From: Oxytricha trifallax
Lineage: Eukaryota; Ciliophora; Spirotrichea; Sporadotrichida; Oxytrichidae
Assembly (NCBI GenBank): GCA_000711775.1
Contig: ARYC01005037.1
Span: forward strand, 1 to 64,000
Length of the DNA stretch: 64,000 bases
Direction of reading: 5' to 3'
The stretch's first letter is position 1. Every line of letters starts with the position of its first letter. The notes under the pieces are model-generated. The model saw only the letters and a list, made by a program, of their open reading frames with translations. It was not told the origin of the DNA and ran no database searches. The translations under genes were made by a program, and so were the position numbers. Positions 57,945 to 64,000 of the stretch are shown here, in pieces.

Positions 57945-58552
57945 GAGAGTAGAGTCAAAAGCGAAAAGACATTTAAATCAAGGCAGTTTAAAGGAATTAA
58001 GTATCTTTCAAGAGAGTGAAAAAGGATTATTGAAGAAGGCTTATTTCCGCTCTCCATGTTAATATTGATATGAGCAGCTTCTTAAGTGAAGACCATTAGT
58101 TGTTTAATTATAAATGGGATTTTTCAAAATATAGATATCTATTTTCTATCGTATAAAAAGTTAAGAGAGAGAGATAGAGAGAGGAAAAATTTTCTTCAAA
58201 TGTAGATATTAGACAAATTACTATAAAGATTAAAGTTAAGAATGAGCCATTTCAAATTTTATGATGCTTTGAGAGCACACTATGAATAATGCCTTCATAG
58301 GATTCAAATTGTTCCGTAACTAAAATGCCAACTTAGCAAATCGAGAATTCTGTCTCTTTAGTAAGACGAATACTTTCAACGAAGCATTTCAAGCCTTTGA
58401 CTAAACTTCGGCTAAAATGATTTGCTGGAGGTTAATTAACATTTAAGATTCTCAGGTCTTATTTATTCTCTCGATGTTCGATCTCCATTTAACTCCCTTT
58501 TTTAGCCACAATTGCATGTCCCGAGATTATTAAAAACAATAGGATCGTAAAT
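57945..58552 (+). repeat. Diverged half-unit between satellite units 21 and 22
   Basis: From GAGTAGAGTCAAAAGCG to GATCGTAAATATGTATTGG about 600 bases are strongly diverged. It includes an extra stretch CGATGTTCGATCTCC and CCCTTTTTTAGCCACAATTG in place of TTTTTTGCCGACGAGATGCA. Both flanks fit the consensus exactly. Confidence 0.8.
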
Positions 58553-61500
58553 ATGTATTGGAAATTAAAGAACGAATTTCATAAAACTTTTATTTCTTTC
58601 TTCAGTAATTTTTCAATTCTTTATAGTTGTAACAAGTTTTGTGTTGAAAGGAAAACAACCAAACATACATACAAGATTATGTTGGCATTTTTATATGTGT
58701 TAATTAACGCATTTTTCATTAAGCTTTGCAAAGTATAGAAGGAAGCGAATATCTCGTTAATATAATGAAAATTTGTTTTGAAAGATCCTCAATGGAAAGT
58801 TAAACTTAAAGTAGAGATCTAGTTGTTCAAAATATTAAATGAAACTTAATCATCCTAGACTAGTGAGAGAAATTTACATTCTATAAACAATCCCATTGGA
58901 TAGGCAATTCAAGTTAATAATTTTTAACTTCGAGTAAATTAATACAACACACTTTTATAACAGTCTAAGATAGAACTTTGTTATCGGCGGTTAAGATAAT
59001 TTGCACATGGATGGAAATTCAAGAAATACTTAAATAAACTGTAACAAGCATATTCTATAATCGAGAGTATAGTCAAAATCGAATAGACATTTAAATCAAT
59101 GCAGTTTAAAAGAATTTCGTCTCTTTCAAGAGAGTGAAAAAGGAATAACTAGAAAGCCTTATATCCGCTCTCCATGTTAATATTGATATGAGCAGCTTCT
59201 TAAATGATGGCCTTAGTGATTTAATTATAAATGGGATTTTTCTTATTCCAATATCTATTTTATATCTTATAAAGGGTTCAGAGAAAGAGAGAGGAAAACT
59301 TTGCTTCAAAAGTAGATAGTAGGCAAAATACTACAAAGATTCAAGTTAAGAGTGAGCCATTACATATTATATGATATTTAAAAAGCACTCTATAAAAAAT
59401 GCATTCATAGAATTAAAATTGTTCCATTACTAAAATCTCAACTTAGCAAATCGAGAATTATGTCTCTTTAGTAAGACGAATACTTTAACGAAGCAATTCA
59501 AGACTTTAACTAAACTTCGGCTAAAATGAATTGCTGGAGGTGAATTAAATTTAGATTCTCAACAATATTTATTCTTCGCATTTCCTTTTTTGCCGACGAG
59601 ATGCATCCAAATTATCTAAAAACAAATAGAGATCTAAATATGTATTGGAAATTAAAGAACGCATTTCTTAAAACTTTTATTTCTTTCTTCACTAAATTTT
59701 CAATTCTTTATAGTTGTAACGAGTTTTGTGTTGAAAGGAAAACAACCAAACATGCATACAAGATTATGTTGGCATTTTTATATGTGTTAATTAACGCATT
59801 TTTCATTAAGCTTTGCAAAGTATAGAAGGAAGCGAATATCTCGTTAATATAATGAAAATCTGTTTTGAAAGATCCTCAATGGAAAGTTAAACTTAAAGTA
59901 GAGATCTAGTTGTTCAAAATATTAAATGAAACTTAATCATCTAGAGACTAGTGAGAGAAATTTACATTCTATAAACAATCCCATTGAATAGGCAATTCAA
60001 GTTAATAATTTTTAACTTCGAGTAAATTAATACAACACACTTTTATAACAGTCTAAGATATAACTTTGTTATCGGCGGTTAAGATAATTTGCACATGGAT
60101 GGAAATTCAAGAAATACTTAAATAAACTGTAACAAGCATATTCTATAATCGAGAGTATAGTCAAAATCGAATAGACATTTAAATCAATGCAGTTTAAAAG
60201 AATTTCGTCTCTTTCAAGAGAGTGAAAAAGGAATAACTAGAAAGCCTTATATCCGCTCTCCATGTAAAATTGATATGAGCAGCTTCTTAAATGATGGCCT
60301 TTGTGATTTAATTATAAATGGGATTTTTCTTATTCCAGATGTCTATTTTATATCTTATAAAGGGTTCAGAGAAAGAGAGAGGAAAACTTTGCTTCAAAAG
60401 TAGATAGTAGGCTAAATACTATAAAGATTCAAGTTAAGAGTGAGCCGTTATATATTATATGATATTTTAAAAGCATCTCTATAAATAATGCCTTCCTAGA
60501 ATTAAAATTGTTCCATTACTAAAATCTCAACTTAGCAAATCGAGAATTATGTCTCTTTAGTAAGACAAATACGTTCAACGAAGCATTTCAAGACTTTGAC
60601 TAAACTTCGGCTTAAATGAATTGCTGGAGGTGAATTGAATTTAGATTCTCTACATTATTTATTATTCGCATTTCCTTTTTTGCCGACGAGATGCATCTCA
60701 ATTATCTAAAAACAAATAGAGATCTAAATATGTATTGGAAATTAAAGAACGCATTTCTTAAAACTTTTATTTCTTTCTTCACTAAATTTTCAATTCTTTA
60801 TAGTTGTAACGAGTTTTGTGTTGAAAGGAAAACAACCAAACATGCATACAAGATTATGTTGGCATTTTTATATGTGTTAATTAACGCATTTTTCATTAAT
60901 TTTTGCAAAGTATAGAAGGAAGCGAATATCTCGTTTATATAATGAAAATTTGTTTTGAAAGATCCTCAATGGAAAGTTAAACTTAAAGTAGAGATCTAGT
61001 TGTTCAAAATATTAAATGAAACTTAATTATCTAGAGACTAGTGAGAGAAATTTACATTCTATAAACAATCCCATTGGATAGGCAATTCAAGTTAATAATT
61101 TTTAACTTCGAGTAAATTAATACAACACACTTTTATAACAGTCTAAGATATAACTTTGTTATCGGCGGTTAAGATAATTTGCACATGGATGGAAATTCAA
61201 GAAATACTTAAATAAACTGTAACAAGCATATTCTATAATCGAGAGTATAGTCAAAATCGAATAGACATTTAAATCAATGCAGTTTAAAAGAATTTCGTCT
61301 CTTTCAAGAGAGTGAAAAAGGAATAACTAGAAAGCCTTATATCCGCTCTCCATGTTAATATGATATGAGCAGCTTCTTAAATGATGGCCTTTGTGATTTA
61401 ATTATAAATGGGATTTTTCTTATTCCAGATGTCTATTTTATATCTTATAAAGGGTTCAGAGAAAGAGAGAGGAAAACTTTGCTTCAAAAGTAGATAGTAG

Positions 61501-64000
61501 GCTAAATACTATAAAGATTCAAGTTAAGAGTGAGCCGTTATATATTATATGATATTTTAAAAGCATCTCTATAAATAATGCCTTCATAGAATTCAAATTG
61601 TTCCATTACTAAAATCTCAACTTAGCAAATCGAGAATTATGTCTCTTTATCAAGACTAATACTTTAACGAAGCATTTCAAGCCTTTGACTAAGTTTCGGC
61701 TAAAATGAGTTGCTGGAGGTTAATTAAATTTAGATTCTTAACGTTATCTTTCTTCGCATTTCCTTTTTTGCCGACGAGATGCATCCAAATTATCTAAAAA
61801 CAAATAGAGATCTAAATATGTATTGGAAATTAAAGAACGCATTTCTTAAAACTTTTATTTCTTTCTTCACTAAATTTTCAATTCTTTATAGTTGTAACGA
61901 GTTTTGTGTTGAAAGGAAAACAACCAAACATGCATACAAGATTATGTTGGCATTTTTATATGTGTTAATTAACGCATTTTTCATTAAGCTTTGCAAAGTA
62001 TAGAAGGAAGCGAATATCTCGTTTATATAATGAAAATCTGTTTTGAAAGATCCTCAATGGAAAGTTAAACTTAAAGTAGAGATCTAGTTGTTCAAAATAT
62101 TAAATTAAACTTAATCATCTAGAGACTAGTGAGAGAAATTTACATTCTATAAACAATCCCATTGGATAGGCAATTCAAGTTAATAATTTTTAACTTCGAG
62201 TAAATTAATACAACACACTTTTATAACAGTCTAAGATATAACTTTGTTATCGGCGGTTAAGATAATTTGCACATGGATGGAAATTCAAGAAATACTTAAA
62301 TAAACTGTAACAAGCATATTCTATAATCGAGAGTATAGTCAAAATCGAATAGACATTTAAATCAATGCAGTTTAAAAGAATTTCGTCTCTTTCAAGAGAG
62401 TGAAAAAGGAATAACTAGAAAGCCTTATATCCGCTCTCCATGTTAATATTGATATGAGCAGCTTCTTAAATGATGGCCTTAGTGATTTAATTATAAATGG
62501 GATTTTTCTTATTCCAGATATCTATTTTATATCTTATAAAGGGTTCAGAGAAAGAGAGAGAAAAACTTTGCTTCAAAAGTAGATAGTAGGCTAAATACTA
62601 TAAAGATTCAAGTTAAAAGTGAGCCGTTATATATTATATGATATTTTAAAAGCATCTCTATAAAATCCTCATAGAATTAAAATTGTTCCATTACTAAAAT
62701 CTCAACTTAGCAATCGAGAATTATGTCTCTTTAGCAAGACGAATACTTTCAACGAAGCAATTCAAGACTTTAACTAAACTTCGGCTAAAATGAATTGCTG
62801 GAGGTGAATTAAATTTAGATTCTCTACAATATTTATTCTTCGCATTTCCTTTTTTGCCGACGAGATGCATCCAAATTATCTAAAAATAGAGATCGAAATA
62901 TGTATTGGAAATTAAAGAACAAATTTCATAAAACTTTTATTTCTTTCTTCACTAAATTTTCAATTCTTTATAGTTGTAACAAGTTTTGTGTTGAAAGGAA
63001 AACAACCAAACATACATACAAGATTATGTTGGCATTTTTATATGTGTTAATTAACGCATTTTTCATTAAGCTTTGCAAAGTATAGAAGGAAGCGAATATC
63101 TCGTTTATATAATGAAAATCTGTTTTGAAAGATCCTCAATGGAAAGTTAAACTTAAAGTAGAGATCTAGTTGTTCAAAATATTAAATTAAACTTAATCAT
63201 CTAGAGACTAGTGAGAGAAATTTACATTCTATAAACAATCCCATTGGATAGGCAATTCAAGTTAATAATTTTTAACTTCGAGTAAATTAATACAACACAC
63301 TTTTATAACAGTCTAAGATATAACTTTGTTATCGGCGGTTAAGATAATTTGCACATGGATGGAAATTCAAGAAATACTTAAATAAACTGTAACAAGCATA
63401 TTCTATAATCGAGAGTATAGTCAAAAGCGAATAGACATTTAAATCAATGCAGTTTAAAAGAATTTCGTCTCTTTCAAGAGAGTGAAAAAGGAATAACTAA
63501 AAAGCCTTATATCCGCTCTCCATGTTAATATTGATATGAGCAGCTTCTTAAATGATGGCCATTAGTGATTTAATTATAAATGGGATTTTTCTTATTCCAG
63601 ATATCTATTTTCTATCTTATAAAGGGTTCATAGAGAGAGGGAGAGGAAAACTTTGCTTCTAAAGTATATAGTAGGCAAGATACTACAAAGATTTAAGTTA
63701 AGAGTGAGCCATTTCATATTTTATGATATTTAAAAAGCACTCTATAAATAATGCATTCATAGAATTCAAGTTGTTCCATTACTAAAATCTCAACTTAGCA
63801 AATCGAGGATTATGTCTCTTTAGCAAGACGAATACTTTAACGAAGCATTTCAAGCCTTTAACTAAGTTTCGGCTAAAATGAGTTGCTGGAGGTTAATTAA
63901 ATTTAGATTCTCAACGTTATTATTCTTCGCATTTCCTTTTTTGCCGACGAGATGCATCCAAATTATCTAAAAACAAATAGAGATCTAAATATGTATTGGA

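Larger units (their letters stand above)
35129..64000 (+). repeat. Tandem satellite array, unit about 1,088 bp
   Basis: The landmark ATGAGTTGCTGGAGGTTAAT or a close variant occurs at 35600, 36698, 37781, 38860, 39946, 41031, 42119, 43208, 44296, 45384, 46474, 47561, 48651, 49740, 50832, 51923, 52980, 54060, 55145, 56235, 57320, 58427, 59526, 60616, 61705, 62800 and 63888: 26 intervals of 1,057-1,107, mean 1,088. All units have the same orientation and most are very alike, differing by scattered substitutions and small indels. The array runs off the window. About 70% AT. Recurrent words: TTTTTTGCCGACGAGATGCA, TTATCGGCGGTTAAGATAA, CTCTTTCAAGAGAG. Probably germline-limited satellite DNA. Confidence 0.95.

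Noticed and set aside
35129..64000. The array as a CRISPR or a tandem gene family
   Set aside because: Units are about 1.1 kb with no short spaced repeats; the internal frame is broken in most units, so satellite DNA is the simpler reading.

Overview
The window is germline (micronuclear) DNA of a hypotrich ciliate of the Oxytricha/Stylonychia kind, with about 0.9 kb of bacterial sequence joined to its left end. Four things in the sequence say so. Long reading frames open only if TAA and TAG are read as glutamine and TGA as stop, and one such frame runs about 1.2 kb. The DNA is about 70% AT. Genes are cut by short AT-rich inserts bounded by short direct repeats (pointers), as expected for internal eliminated sequences (IESs). 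A 4.5-kb transposon ends in degenerate C4A4 telomere-like repeats, the hallmark of TBE elements.

Layout. 1-915: bacterial BlaI/MecI-type repressor (partial), its operator-like palindromes and an EamA transporter (partial). 930-8.6 kb: AT-rich germline DNA with a broken TauE/SafE-like gene, a broken Ran GTPase copy, each with an IES, and a foldback element. 8.6-11.6 kb: a long Gln-rich ciliate gene with three IESs whose removal restores the frame exactly. 12.7-13.1 kb: a fragment resembling a DUSP domain. 14.3-17.3 kb: transposon module A (C2H2 + MT-A70 methyltransferase, DDE transposase, TBE '22-kD' homologue). 17.5-22.5 kb: a LINE-type retrotransposon on the minus strand (endonuclease-reverse transcriptase ORF and a separate ORF1-like ORF, each after the same leader). 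22.9-25.5 kb: an SF2 helicase-like gene. 25.65 kb to the end: a satellite array of about 1,088-bp units, interrupted near its left edge by a TBE transposon (26.16-30.66 kb, itself carrying a second foldback) and by transposon module C (30.73-34.68 kb), followed by a third foldback; from 35.13 kb it runs without a break past the window end (27 landmark repeats seen).

The point I consider most novel: three nearby transposon modules share one three-gene plan of a DDE transposase, a 22-kD-like protein, and a protein with N-terminal C2H2 zinc fingers. In the TBE the third protein is the known zinc-finger protein kinase. In modules A and C the kinase is replaced by an MT-A70 (METTL3/MTA1-type) adenine N6-methyltransferase domain. 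Module A keeps the DPPW catalytic motif; module C has lost it, recalling the active/inactive MT-A70 pairs of METTL3/METTL14 and ciliate MTA1/MTA9. Most of these genes carry one or a few frameshifts, several in homopolymers, so decay and sequencing error cannot be separated from this sequence alone.
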